Source: Verrucomicrobiota bacterium
Lineage (GTDB): Bacteria > Verrucomicrobiota > Verrucomicrobiia > Chthoniobacterales > UBA10450
NCBI GenBank assembly: GCA_003219415.1
Contig: QHOS01000030.1
Span: 1 to 62,813 of the forward strand
Reading direction: 5' to 3'
DNA length: 62,813 nucleotides
Under the pieces are notes generated by a model. The model saw only the letters and a program-made list of their open reading frames with translations, had not been told where the DNA came from and ran no database searches. Below, piece by piece: positions 9,540 to 18,337 of the stretch (positions are counted from its first letter, which is position 1; each line of letters opens with the position of its first letter). The translations under genes and the position numbers were made by a program.

Positions 9540-10457
9540 GTGAAAAATAGTGCGCGCCGGTTCCGATGGCTGCAGCGACCCTGCCTTATTTTCATAGTCT
9601 GCTTGGTCTCGATAACGACTTCGCCTGCCGACGCTCAAGTAACTCAAAAGATAAAGTCACCTGACGGTAAATACAGCGTCGAAGTCGTTCGCGGCAGACC
9701 CAGCGAAGATTCGTTGGTCATTTCAAAAGGTGAAGAGGTCATCGCCAAAGTGCCAACACCTGTTGGGCCGGAAGGTTCCTTTTTTCAGACGCTGTGGAGT
9801 CCCGATGGGCGCTACGTCGCAATTAACAAGCAAAGGAGTTCGCGGTCCGGTGGAGATGAAATGTGGATCGTTGCACTGCCGTCGGGAAAGGTTCTAAGCC
9901 AACCGGATGACGCCTTGTGGAATGAGCTGGAGAAAAGGGCGGACGCGTGCATAGACGAGAAGCACCTCAGCGAAGCCGGCGGGAAGGTATTTCTTACTTT
10001 AACAGCAACTGGTTGGCGCGAAGGCAGACTACGCTTCAGACTAGACGTGTGGCTTAGCGAGATAGAAACTCATTGTTTTGTTGACGGCACTGTCGAGCCA
10101 TTGAATTTAAGAATGATTAACGACTGGAAAGTATCAACAGCCAACCCTACTTCCAGCGGCAACGGCGACAAACCCTCTGACTCGGCTATTGAGCAAAAAC
10201 TGCTCGGCTACTGGAAAAGTCCGTCGCAGGTTTACCACATAATTGCCGACGGCAAAATGTATGTCGGCCGACGAAAGGATGTGACTACAGAGCGCTGGAA
10301 CGTTAAAGACGGCAAGTTTTACTGGTGGAGTGTACCCTACACAATCGTCACTCTGACGGACGAGGAGTTTGTGTTCCGAGAAATCGGTGGAATCGGTGGT
10401 CAGGAAGAAACCTTTACGCTGATTAGAAGCACGAAAGAAGAGGTCGATCCGGAATGA
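9540..10457 (+). CDS. Secreted protein: propeller-like N-terminal part plus GYWKSP domain
   Basis: A GTG start at 9540 gives a signal peptide (RPCLIFIVCLVSITTSPADA) and then a beta-rich region with SPDGKYSVEVVRG and LWSPDGRYVAINKQR, two WD40-like strand pairs also seen in the 5076 and 6350 products. After a Ser/Asn/Gly linker the last 85 residues form the family domain (IEQKLLGYWKSPSQVYHIIA, WNVKDGKFYWW). The product is probably periplasmic. It seems to be a fusion of two modules that also occur separately nearby. It precedes a truncated copy of the same domain at 10589, consistent with repeated local duplication. Confidence 0.65.
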   Translation: MKNSARRFRWLQRPCLIFIVCLVSITTSPADAQVTQKIKSPDGKYSVEVVRGRPSEDSLVISKGEEVIAKVPTPVGPEGSFFQTLWSPDGRYVAINKQRSSRSGGDEMWIVALPSGKVLSQPDDALWNELEKRADACIDEKHLSEAGGKVFLTLTATGWREGRLRFRLDVWLSEIETHCFVDGTVEPLNLRMINDWKVSTANPTSSGNGDKPSDSAIEQKLLGYWKSPSQVYHIIADGKMYVGRRKDVTTERWNVKDGKFYWWSVPYTIVTLTDEEFVFREIGGIGGQEETFTLIRSTKEEVDPE

Positions 10458-10588
10458 ACCGTAGCTCGACCTGAAATTCGTCTTCGCTCGGTAGGTGCGC
10501 TGATTCAGAGCCAATTGCGCCTTGGGTACAACGGCTGTCGAACTGATAAAGCAACCCAAAACTTGTGAGATAAAAACGCTGAAAATGT

Positions 10589-10715
10589 ATGAAAACAACA
10601 GTAACAACCCTAACTCTGCTGTTATGCGTGACATCTTTCGCCCCGGCGGGCGAAAGGATGTCCGATTCTCAGATCAAACAAAAATTATTAGGCTATTGGC
10701 ACAGTCCGCGACATC
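10589..10715 (+). pseudogene. Truncated third copy of the GYWKSP family
   Basis: A good signal peptide (MKTTVTTLTLLLCVTSFAPA) is followed by KQKLLGYWHSPRH, nearly identical to the 8633 and 9540 copies. Homology then stops at about 10715, where the sequence passes into the 3' part of a minus-strand gene. The reading frame continues as nonsense to 10801. An insertion or rearrangement has removed the rest of the domain. Confidence 0.6.
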
Positions 10716-10749
10716 AGGGCGGCGTGCACGGTTGCGCTCGCCGCCGTCT

Positions 10750-11055
10750 TCAGTGTTCCTTCGAGCCTTTCTCGGTCTTCCCGGCCTTGTCGACCTTGTA
10801 GGTAAACCACCAACCGCGCGAATTAATCTCGTAATGCACCGTCACCTTGTCACCTACTTTCGGTCTATAACGCTGGTCCCCCAGCTCGGCATGAAACTCG
10901 ACGCGTTCCTTTTTGCTGTTTTCGATTGTCAGAAAACCGGGGTGATATTCCACAACCGTGCCGCTCATTTGCTGCTCTTCCTCGGCGACGGCGAGGGTCC
11001 CGCTGCCCAGCGCCACACTCAGTACCGCCGCCAAACTGCACATTAATGTTTTCAT
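10750..11055 (-). CDS. Small secreted beta-barrel (OB-fold-like) protein
   Basis: The start at ATG 11055 gives a signal peptide (MKTLMCSLAAVLSVALGSGT). The mature part of about 75 residues is all beta: SGTVVEYHPGFLTIENSKKE, RYRPKVGDKVTVHYEIN, then RGWWFTYKVDK and a basic tail. This resembles the small periplasmic OB-fold proteins (DUF5666-like) that carry one valine-rich barrel; ligand unknown. It is transcribed toward the truncated GYWKSP fragment and lies just downstream, in the same direction, of the cyclase gene at 11137, separated by about 80 bp. Confidence 0.6.
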   Translation of the reverse strand: MKTLMCSLAAVLSVALGSGTLAVAEEEQQMSGTVVEYHPGFLTIENSKKERVEFHAELGDQRYRPKVGDKVTVHYEINSRGWWFTYKVDKAGKTEKGSKEH

Positions 11056-11136
11056 GTAAGTGATCATGTGTATCGCTGAAATTCTATTCAAGGGTTTGTA
11101 GCGGCATGTCCCTCACAGGTGCTGTGGATCACAGGC

Positions 11137-13512
11137 TTAGTCTTTCGGCGCAAGGGAGGCCACAAGTTTTTCGAAACGCGGGTCGCCGCGGAGCGGATCC
11201 CAGATTGGCTGGAGCTTCAAAAGACCGTAGCTTAGATACGTCGGCAAACGCTCCACGGCTTCTATCTGCGCGATAGCCAGATCCTTCTCGCCGGTCCAGA
11301 CGTAGATCTGCGCGAGATTGACAGCCAGCACCACGCCGTCGATCGCATCCTTGGAAGGGGGTAGGAGTTCGCACGCATGGCGACCCTCGCGTAGAGCCTC
11401 CTCTTTTCGGCCCAATCCGGCATCAATCATTCCTAGAAAACTAACTGCCGGCGCAAATTCTGGGTCGCGCTCGACGGTTGCAGCAACTTCGGCACGCGCA
11501 ACGTTAAAGGCGCTCTTGGCTTTCTCCAGATCGCCTTCGCAGATTGCAATGACGCCTTCAAAGTAAGCGTGCGGGTAATTAACAGCGATATTTACCGAAC
11601 CGCCTCGCGGGTAATGCTTCAATCCGCGAGCAAAGGCTTCCGGGGTGCGCTCGCAGATTGTGTAGTTAATGTCATCAGCTTCTGCGGCCTTTTTGGGGTC
11701 CGTGGCAGTCAGTTTTGCCATCAGAGCTTGGTATGGTCGAAGATCGGCTTTCCAGTCTACGGCGACCAAAGCTTTTAGCCCTTGGGTGAGTCCATCGTTA
11801 GGAACAAGGGCAAGCACGCGATCATAAACATGCGCTTCATCCTGGTAGCGGCGCCGTGGTTGGTACGTGAGCGCCAGTTGCTGAAGTATGTGCACGTTTC
11901 GCGGGTCAAGCTCGGCGGCGCGTTCGAGACTGCGCGTTGCCTCTTCCCAATCTCCTCCACGCCGCAGAACGTAACCGCTCACTTCGAGAACCTGCGCGCT
12001 GTTCGGCAGTTTTTTTTGCGCTATAGCTAATTCGCTACCAGCGCGTCGGTAATCACGTAACGACTCGTAGTAATAGTTTCCCCAGGTAAGGTGAACCTCA
12101 CTGGCATCAGGCTCGTAGCGCGACGCGGCTTCGACCGCCGAATACGATTTCTCGAGTCTCTCCGGCGTGTGATCGTACCCGGCGGTATACATCCGCGCGT
12201 GAAGTTGCGAAAGCAAACACCACGCATTCACGAAATGTTGATCGCGCGCGACCGCCTCCTCCAATAGCATCACCGCCCTAGCTAGGTTTTGCTGCGAGGC
12301 AACCGGGTCGGTCAGGTCGACGACGAGCTCCTTAGCACGCGTATAGAGATCGTAGGCAAAGACATCGTAAGTGGGGCGCTTTTCGATCGCCGCTTTTTCA
12401 CCAGGCGAAAGTTTGACCTGCAACTCGTCGGCAATTGCTTTGGCGATGTCGCTTTGAATGACAAAGATATCGGCCAAATCGCGGTCGTACGTTTGCGCCC
12501 AGACGTGGGTGTCGTTGCGTGCGTCAATGAGCTGCGCGTTCACGCGCACTTTGCCGCCCTCGCGCTGAACACTGCCTTCCAGAAGATTGGCAACACCCAA
12601 AGCCTGAGCGATGGCGCGTGCATTGCGCGCGATCCCCGCCTTGTATTGCATGACCGAGGTTCGGCTGATCACCTTTAGATCAGCAATTCTGGCGAGGTCC
12701 GTCAGGATCTCATCCTGCACGCCGTCGGCAAAGAAGGCGTTCTGCGGGTCCGGACTAAGATTTTGAAACGGTAGCACGGCGATGCTTTTAACTGGGATGG
12801 TCGCGAAATCGTTTGCGCGGCGCTGGTGAAAAACCCAGTAACCAATGCCGAGCACGGCCGCAGCCACGATGAAGGTTGCTACCAGGATAGGCTTACGTCC
12901 GTCGCGGCTAGCTCTAGCTTGTTCGCGTTTTGCTTGCCTAATCTTCTCAGGAACATCCGCGTTTCCGATGCTGTCGCCGTAAAGGTTGACCAGCGAAATT
13001 CGAGCGCCATGCTTAACTTCGTATTCGCCCAACTCGTGTAAATAAGGCCGCCAGCGTGCGTAGTGCTCGAGGTCTTCAGCGACGTGTTTGGAAACCAAAA
13101 TGTGACCGGCATCGCCGCAATCCATTACGCGTTGCGCCAAGTTGATTCCCGCTCCGGCAACATTCGCTCGATTGTTGACATCCGTAATCACATTGACTGG
13201 ACCGCTATGGATTCCCATCCGCAGTCGCAGCTTCGGATACTTCTTCACCGCGTGCGCGATCTCGAGGGCGCACTGCGCAGGCGTTTCGGCGGCATCGCGA
13301 AAAACTAACGCGACGCCATCGCCAGTGGGTAATGAGACCAATCTGCCTTGTTCTTCCGCAACCCGGACCTGCTCGCTCGTGGCGACTACCTCCTTCAGCT
13401 CACGAATGAGCTCGCTCTGTTCACCGATGAGCAGCTTTGAATAGCCGACGATGTCAATGAAGAGAACATGTCCGATCTCGAATTTCGGATCGGTCGTAGC
13501 ATCCGCATCCAT
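11137..13512 (-). CDS. Membrane cyclase-like / TolB-like / TPR protein (paralog B)
   Basis: The frame can extend to a TTG at 13572, but ATG 13512 (MDADATTDPKFEIGHVLF) starts just before the domain as in the paralogs. Order: class III cyclase homology domain (LFIDIVGYSKL, PTGDGVALVF, GAGINLAQR), a transmembrane helix (ILVATFIVAAAVLGIGYWVF), a TolB/FlgO-like domain (IAVLPFQNLSPDPQNAFFAD, LLEGSVQREGGKVRVN), then about eight TPRs. Both metal Asp and the Asn/Arg pair are present. The Lys normally three residues before GDG and the Asp three before the Asn are absent, so normal ATP/GTP selection cannot be assumed. The cyclase part should be cytoplasmic and the TolB/TPR part outside the membrane. It is related to the genes at 21.1 and 33.3 kb. 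Confidence 0.85.
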   Translation of the reverse strand: MDADATTDPKFEIGHVLFIDIVGYSKLLIGEQSELIRELKEVVATSEQVRVAEEQGRLVSLPTGDGVALVFRDAAETPAQCALEIAHAVKKYPKLRLRMGIHSGPVNVITDVNNRANVAGAGINLAQRVMDCGDAGHILVSKHVAEDLEHYARWRPYLHELGEYEVKHGARISLVNLYGDSIGNADVPEKIRQAKREQARASRDGRKPILVATFIVAAAVLGIGYWVFHQRRANDFATIPVKSIAVLPFQNLSPDPQNAFFADGVQDEILTDLARIADLKVISRTSVMQYKAGIARNARAIAQALGVANLLEGSVQREGGKVRVNAQLIDARNDTHVWAQTYDRDLADIFVIQSDIAKAIADELQVKLSPGEKAAIEKRPTYDVFAYDLYTRAKELVVDLTDPVASQQNLARAVMLLEEAVARDQHFVNAWCLLSQLHARMYTAGYDHTPERLEKSYSAVEAASRYEPDASEVHLTWGNYYYESLRDYRRAGSELAIAQKKLPNSAQVLEVSGYVLRRGGDWEEATRSLERAAELDPRNVHILQQLALTYQPRRRYQDEAHVYDRVLALVPNDGLTQGLKALVAVDWKADLRPYQALMAKLTATDPKKAAEADDINYTICERTPEAFARGLKHYPRGGSVNIAVNYPHAYFEGVIAICEGDLEKAKSAFNVARAEVAATVERDPEFAPAVSFLGMIDAGLGRKEEALREGRHACELLPPSKDAIDGVVLAVNLAQIYVWTGEKDLAIAQIEAVERLPTYLSYGLLKLQPIWDPLRGDPRFEKLVASLAPKD

Positions 13513-13577
13513 GAGCACGTTGAAAATATCAAAAACTGCCCGATGTAGAAGTTTTCTGTTCCCCAACTCCAATCGCT

Positions 13578-13612
13578 TTGCTGAGGCTGTCAGCGAGGAT
13601 CATGCAGTACCC
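13578..13612 (-). promoter_or_regulatory. Upstream inverted repeat shared by the cyclase genes
   Basis: On the minus strand ATCCTCGCTGACAGCCTCAG continues to CAAAGCG. GCTGA and TCAGC can pair as a 5-bp stem. A near match (ATCATCGCTGACACTCTCGA) precedes the cyclase genes at 21 and 33 kb, and variants occur at 32525 and 43480. It could be an operator or a small dispersed repeat. Confidence 0.4.
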
Positions 13613-13754
13613 ACGCGCCGCCATCACATGAAAAAAGGGGCGCGACTCTTTACCTTTCAGCGCCTGGGAGCAGGCTCATTTTCACCGCTGCTGCTCTGAA
13701 TGAGTCGTTCCTGCCCCGTAACATTTTGGCCCAAAATGTAACGAATCCGAGGCG

Positions 13755-13800
13755 GTGATTTTGACGGAATGCTTTGAGCCGGCGTAGCACCTGTCATGGA
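13755..13800 (+). repeat. 45-bp element also found upstream of the export operon
   Basis: GTGATTTTGACGGAATGCTT and the next 15 bases match 31213-31250 at roughly four of five positions, including a flanking ACRAATC...AGG. Both copies lie some 200-240 bp upstream of minus-strand start codons: the cyclase at 13512 and the PpiC-related gene at 31014. Role unknown. Confidence 0.4.
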
Positions 13801-13877
13801 CCATTGTAGCGGTTTCGCTCCGTTGCTCTGATACTTAAATTAATAGTGGCCCTGGGGAAAACCACCAATATGGGTGA

Positions 13878-14245
13878 GCTTAAGGAGTCTTTGTCCGTTG
13901 CGTCTATGGGACCTTCTCTACGCTGTCTATATTGGGGGACGCGAAATCCGGTGCGGTGTGCAAGGATTTGTACAAGAACGACTGGACTTTTGCTGGTGCC
14001 ATCGCGATGAACCCAATTTGCGGGGTAAGCAAAGCCGTGGATGGACAGCGGCTCTTTACTTTTCGGCACTTGGGGTGGCCTCGGTTTCGCTAAGTGCTGC
14101 CATGGGTGGGTCTTTCTTCGTTTATGACATTTTGGCCGATTCGTAAAGAAACAGCGTGACGACAGAAGGCGGTCCGCTTATGAGGGATGGCTAATCGCAA
14201 CATCTGAGACGAAATCAAATCTTCGGATCAACTGATTTAAGATCA
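13878..14245 (+). repeat. Dispersed ~370-bp repeat, copy A
   Basis: From GGAGTCTTTGTCCGTTGCGT to ATCTTCGGATCA this stretch parallels 36293-36650 along its whole length with many substitutions. It contains the tandem 12-mer motif at 13957-13978. Its 3' end (AAATCAAATCTTCGGATCA) also occurs inverted at 24160-24210 and, more diverged, near 17395-17440. A 90-codon frame through it is not conserved and is probably chance. It is likely the relic of a mobile element end. Confidence 0.6.
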
Positions 14246-14310
14246 GACGATTTTGATACGTGACGCTTCCGCCGCTACCGAGATAGCTACACAAATGGGA
14301 TTGCAGAAGG

Positions 14311-14350
14311 CAGCCTCAGTTGGCAGAGCAGTGGACTGAAAATCTAGTGT
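14311..14350 (+). pseudogene. tRNA-Phe fragment (5' half to anticodon stem)
   Basis: GCCTCAGTTGGCAGAGCAGT followed by GGACTGAAAATC reproduces the D-arm and anticodon loop of tRNA-Phe (anticodon GAA). The 5' acceptor strand is degenerate and there is no T-arm or 3' acceptor; the sequence after the anticodon runs into unrelated DNA. It lies 65 bp after dispersed repeat copy A, as expected for an old integration site. Confidence 0.55.
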
Positions 14351-14430
14351 TTGCCCCTCGTGACATATTCGCTCCCTCGCACGGTTGCGAACATGGATGA
14401 CCGTGAAAAACAAAAACGACCGTGATACCG

Positions 14431-14934
14431 TCAACATGGCGTCAACGGCCGCTCTTTCGGAACCCAGGCGGAAACCGTCTCGCCCCGTAGGAACCGCTGC
14501 AGAAGTTGTCGAGCGCGTCGTTCGTTTCGTCGTTCGTTCCACCACCGATTGATTCCAGAAGGATGCGGAAAGATTAAGAACCGGCGTCCATAAATGTGTA
14601 TCTCCGCCAGAAAAGGCACGTCGCGGAAGCCGAAGCAGTGCGCGACATTCTTACCGAGCAGAACGATGCGCTCGACGCGCCAATCCAGGAGGATGTCCCC
14701 GGCGTTGACGCAGCCATTCGCGCGGTCGAACGCATCGCCTTTGCTGCGCTTACCGCTATGGTGCGTGTTCAGGTGCTTCCGGCGACACGCGATCAGCTCG
14801 TCGTAACTCATTCCGGCGAGCCGCGCGATCTTTTGGCCATTCGGCCCGGCGAGTGGTTTGCGCGGGTCGCCTCGCCGCGACGGCGCTTGGCCGACCAGCC
14901 CGATCTTGTGCGTCTCGATCTTTTTCTGTTTCAT
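14431..14934 (-). CDS. Uracil-DNA-glycosylase-superfamily protein
   Basis: Starting at ATG 14934 the product reads KIGLVGQAPSRRGDPRKPL, a glycosylase-like opening with the GxAPSR form of motif A. It continues through HHSGKRSKGDAFD, IVLLGKNVAHCFGF and ends with RRFLIFPHPSGINRWWN, the HPSGxN loop of the superfamily that inserts into the DNA groove. Such compact versions occur in phages and mobile elements. It probably removes damaged or foreign bases from DNA, but the substrate cannot be told. The frame stays open upstream without a stop for at least another 90 codons with coding-like content (LIALIAAPDGPNLIERFAYR), so a longer protein or an overlapping upstream gene in the same frame is possible. 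Confidence 0.65.
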   Translation of the reverse strand: MKQKKIETHKIGLVGQAPSRRGDPRKPLAGPNGQKIARLAGMSYDELIACRRKHLNTHHSGKRSKGDAFDRANGCVNAGDILLDWRVERIVLLGKNVAHCFGFRDVPFLAEIHIYGRRFLIFPHPSGINRWWNERRNERRARQLLQRFLRGETVSAWVPKERPLTPC

Positions 14935-15881
14935 GATGCCGCCAAGGTCACGATAAGCAAACCGCTCGATCAGATTCGGGCCGTCAGGGGCTGCAATTAA
15001 TGCAATCAGCCCCTTGAGATCAACCCATTCGCGGCGTGGTTCGTGACGCGCGGCCACCTTGAAAACCGCGCGGGAAGGAAACACGCCTTCCAAGCTCCAT
15101 TTCGGTTCTACGGTAACGACGGAACCAAGTTCCCGAAAAACTGCTCCTTGTAATTTCGCAGCGTGCTCTGATGTCTCAGCTGTTGCTTGCGCAAGCCCTG
15201 TCTTGGTCCAGCCCTCTAGTGCCCCCCGCGCGATTTTGCTTGCAGAATGCTGACCGGATCGCGTAGGTAATTATAAAGGAAATTTGAAAGAAGTGGGCTC
15301 AACGACTGCTGGGAGCTAGGAATTAAACGGTGACTAACCCAGCCGGTGTCTTATGAATTAGCACGGCCTCTAATGGCCACCTCTCCGCACCGTTGAGCCC
15401 GGTGCAGTCGTTGCTCCTTAAGATTTCGTTTAAAAGCACGGATGCGGCTGGATGTTTGATGGCCCGTAAGGTTTTCCGACGACAACAAGAGCTTCCGATC
15501 GGGTGAAATTGGTGTTTTGGACGCGACGGGCGAGCCCGAACGAACGATTGGGTTCAACGAGCTGAATCCGAAGCTGTGATTGCGCAAGCAACAAAGCTCT
15601 AATGATCGCTCGCGACCACTGCGGCGTCAGCTTGATCAGTTCGAGCTGTGCGCTCACTTTTCGATTTGCGCGGCTTGCTGTTGTTCCTACGGGCTTGTTG
15701 CCGAATCGTCGCAAAACCCTACGAAGCGGTCGGAATATCTTACGATTCCGCACCGGAGGCAACCAGGGCAGACCAAACCGTCAGATTAAATCTCCTCATA
15801 ACTCACTAGTAAATAGATGCCTACAACGTCTTGGATAACGTCTTTCTATTTTGGCATAAACTCTGCTTCCCCTTTGCAAGT
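14935..15881. other. Unassigned stretch upstream of the glycosylase-like gene
   Basis: The part to about 15250 is open on the minus strand in frame with the glycosylase gene (EGWTKTGLAQATAETSEHAA, then AKLQGAVFREL). It may encode the end of a phage-type protein whose beginning is lost. From 15250 to 15881 there are only short, mutually overlapping frames that I do not recognise. Confidence 0.4.
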
Positions 15882-16421
15882 ATGAAATCGATTGCCCCAC
15901 GCAAATTTGCGCTGCTTTCCGCGATATTTTGTGCGGTGATGCTTGCATTCGCCCACAATGCCAGTGCCCTTAGCATAGGGGACACCCACGAACTCGGCTA
16001 CGTGTGGCCTGGCGTGCCATCCGGCAATGCTCTTTATGTCAATCACTTAATTGGCATGGCCCTTGGCACCATCGACGCCGCCAACGGCCAGATCTACCAT
16101 CGCTCAACCAATGTCTTAGGTTCCTTGCCCACTGCCATAGTTGATCATAGTGGCACTGGTACCACCATAAATCTTGGTAACGGCGGTTTATATACATACC
16201 TATTTGCGACGTACGCTGGCGGATTACTTGGTTCTGAAGTTTGGTACGTCGGTAATTTGAGTGGAATCATTAAGATTCCTGCCATAGGTGGAGGGTGTCT
16301 CCTTTCCGGGTGGACGCTCTTTGGCACAGGGGGTGCTGTTCCGGACGGCGGCACCACGGTAATGTTGCTAGGGGCAGCCCTCGGCGTCCTTGGTATAGCG
16401 CGACGCTTCCTAATGAGTTAA
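15882..16421 (+). CDS. VPDGG-CTERM sorted exported protein
   Basis: ATG 15882 starts a signal peptide (FALLSAIFCAVMLAFAHNAS). The mature part is small, Gly/Thr-rich and beta-like. The C-terminus carries VPDGGTTVMLLGAALGVLGI followed by ARRF. This is the short motif, single transmembrane helix and basic cap of the VPDSG-CTERM class, which in Verrucomicrobiota is recognised by an exosortase that cleaves near the motif and transfers the protein to the envelope. No exosortase gene is in this window. The tail alone supports a verrucomicrobial origin. The central domain is not recognised. Confidence 0.85.
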   Translation: MKSIAPRKFALLSAIFCAVMLAFAHNASALSIGDTHELGYVWPGVPSGNALYVNHLIGMALGTIDAANGQIYHRSTNVLGSLPTAIVDHSGTGTTINLGNGGLYTYLFATYAGGLLGSEVWYVGNLSGIIKIPAIGGGCLLSGWTLFGTGGAVPDGGTTVMLLGAALGVLGIARRFLMS

Positions 16422-16480
16422 CCGGTCAGCTTGGCCGGCGCAGAGAATGATAAGTTTTTTTGGAGTACTTTCTGCGCGCT

Positions 16481-16741
16481 ATGCTTTTCCGCTTGATTGG
16501 CACCACCATCATTCTTGGCGCGATCACAGGATTCGCTGATTCCAGTGAGGGAGAATTCTCTCGGAGACGCGGAGGACAAATCGTGCAGGGAGTGTTTAGC
16601 ATTGCCTCCTTCATACTTGTCGGAGCTGCTTACTGGCGCTTCGGCTGGAAAATCGGCCTGATTGATCTTCTTCTTGTTATTATTGCCTCGAATGTAGCTC
16701 TCACGGTGCACAGATATTGCAGCAAGAAGTCCGGTTGGTGA
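16481..16741 (+). CDS. Small membrane protein
   Basis: From ATG 16481 the product has about 86 residues with an N-terminal helix (MLFRLIGTTIILGAITGFAD), a short charged loop (EGEFSRRRGGQ), then two hydrophobic helices (GVFSIASFILVGAAYWRFGW; IGLIDLLLVIIASNVAL) and a basic end. A longer frame starts at TTG 16460. It lies 60 bp after the CTERM gene in the same direction. No family is recognised; hydrophobicity and length argue for a real small inner-membrane protein. Confidence 0.5.
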   Translation: MLFRLIGTTIILGAITGFADSSEGEFSRRRGGQIVQGVFSIASFILVGAAYWRFGWKIGLIDLLLVIIASNVALTVHRYCSKKSGW

Positions 16742-16839
16742 TACGTTGCCAAAGTCATCTAACGGCTCACACGCCGCAGCGATCGGAGGCCGCGCCAGGT
16801 TTTGAGTTTGAAGTGCCTTCAGTCCCAGGGACAAGCGCG

Positions 16840-17040
16840 GCCCGCACGACCTTGATTGCTTTGCTTTTTGTCTCACTCCTGATTGGCTGCTTTGGGCTTT
16901 TGCCAAAAGCGCAAGCGGTAAGTCCCGCACCGGATGCAGACTATCCCGGAGGAAACGCGGCACAGCGTTTGTTCATTCAACGCTCATTGTTCTGCTGTCT
17001 CCTTGATCCGCCTGATCCCGTTCTAGCTGCTCCTGGCTAA
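16840..17040 (+). pseudogene. N-terminal fragment of a large secreted repeat protein
   Basis: A signal-peptide-like stretch (LIALLFVSLLIGCFGLLPKA) runs into AVSPAPDADYPGGNAA. This is the opening I associate with long verrucomicrobial secreted proteins with head-type repeats (usual form PPPDGGYPGGNTAEG). After it the frame loses similarity and stops at 17040, so the body of the gene is gone. From here to 17747 only repeats are seen. Confidence 0.35.
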
Positions 17041-17389
17041 TCACAAACTGCTGGTTTAACTGGACTCCGGGCTTATTGTTGTTACTCCACCCAAAGATAA
17101 GGGCGGTACAGGCAGCTAGATCCCGCAACTACGCCGTGTTGCTAACCGTAGCGGATCTGCGGCATTAGCTGCCGCTTCTGCCGCCCTAGCGGTAGCTCGC
17201 GCGAGCCCGCCCTTTGTGCGTCGCCTCGTTTCGCTACGCGTACTATGATTTTAAAAGCGTGGCGTGTTCTGACCACTGAGATTCGCTCGTAAGAATCCCC
17301 GATTCTATTTTGGAACGTTAACTGCTAAAGCCTTTGCTTGGCGCCTGTTTCTGGCATCTCGCGCGTTTGCAAGTTATAGCCGATCGTAC

Positions 17390-17700
17390 AACTGACTTTG
17401 AATCGCCTGATCCCGAAGACCTGATTTGGTGTTAGATTGGTTACTGCCGGCCATTCGTCGTTAGGAGAGCTGCCTTCCGCCACCCTGTTTCTTTGCCACA
17501 CCAAAGCTGGTTGGAGTTGGGGCTCTATCCCAGCGATTGATTCCAACGGGCGAACAATATGGATTGTTGATGCGCATCGGCGATGACGGAAAGCAAAACC
17601 ATTCGCGACGTCGCTTCCGCGTCGGTTGAAAACCGCAGCCGATCCCTGCGGTTCTGCTTTACAACGATCCCTTCTTTCTGCTAAAGCTGCGATAAGGGGA
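17390..17700. repeat. Remnants of two dispersed repeats
   Basis: 17395-17440 is a diverged, inverted copy of the 3' end of the repeat at 13878-14245 (CTGATCCCGAAGACCTGATT). From 17500 the plus strand (GGTTGGAGTTGGGGCTCTAT onward) parallels 43491-43640, encoding GRTIWIVDAHR as there, but a frameshift follows at about 17590. Neither is an intact gene. Confidence 0.45.
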
Positions 17701-17747
17701 ATGCCTGGCGAGAAACAAAGACGGGGACATAAATCATAATAATATCC

Positions 17748-18326
17748 GTGGCGCGAAAAAAGCCTATAAGTAGGATCCTCGTTTCACGGAATACTCTTAC
17801 TTTAAAGGAGTGTACGTTCATAATTGATCTTTACGATCGCTATTCCGAGCTATCACTTAGGAGAGATTATAGTCGTCGGCCCCTTCTCCATTATTACACG
17901 CTTCGAGACGTGGACAGCGAGTCAGCTAGCTGGATGTATCGTGTAAGCGTGCGATGCAAAGAAAAGATCGAGATCGATCTTCGTACTCCGAAATTATTTG
18001 TCGAATCGTTGTTCCTGGCGTGTTTATTACCGGGAGATTCGCATATTCCCCATGCGGACAATGAGCGAAGAAAACATGGGCGATGGGTTCCGAATCACAC
18101 CCCTCAACGAGATTACACAGGACTTGTTTATCTGAATGACGACTTCACGGGAGGTGAATTGGTCTTTCCAGATCGTGATGTAGTTATCGTCCCGAAGCCA
18201 GGTTTATTCATTGGGTTTCCTAGTAATCATAAATTTGTGCATGCTGTCCCGAAGGTTCTTTCTGGAAAACGATACTCTCTGCCAGTCTGGTTTACGCTGA
18301 ATCCAACAAAAGCCATGCAAGTTTGA
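17748..18326 (+). CDS. 2-oxoglutarate/Fe(II)-dependent oxygenase, prolyl-hydroxylase-like
   Basis: The product has 192 residues from a GTG start. It shows the facial triad of the double-stranded beta-helix: HADN (His-x-Asp) at about residue 101, and a distal HAVPKVLSGKRYSL with the second His and the basic residue that binds the 2-oxoglutarate carboxylate. Between them DYTGLVYLNDDFTGGELVFP is the typical core of prolyl-4-hydroxylase-like enzymes. It uses O2 and 2-oxoglutarate to hydroxylate a protein, peptide or small molecule; the substrate is unknown. The next gene begins 11 bp after its stop, so the three genes 17748-19946 look like one operon. Confidence 0.85.
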   Translation: MARKKPISRILVSRNTLTLKECTFIIDLYDRYSELSLRRDYSRRPLLHYYTLRDVDSESASWMYRVSVRCKEKIEIDLRTPKLFVESLFLACLLPGDSHIPHADNERRKHGRWVPNHTPQRDYTGLVYLNDDFTGGELVFPDRDVVIVPKPGLFIGFPSNHKFVHAVPKVLSGKRYSLPVWFTLNPTKAMQV

Positions 18327-18337
18327 TCCCAATAACA

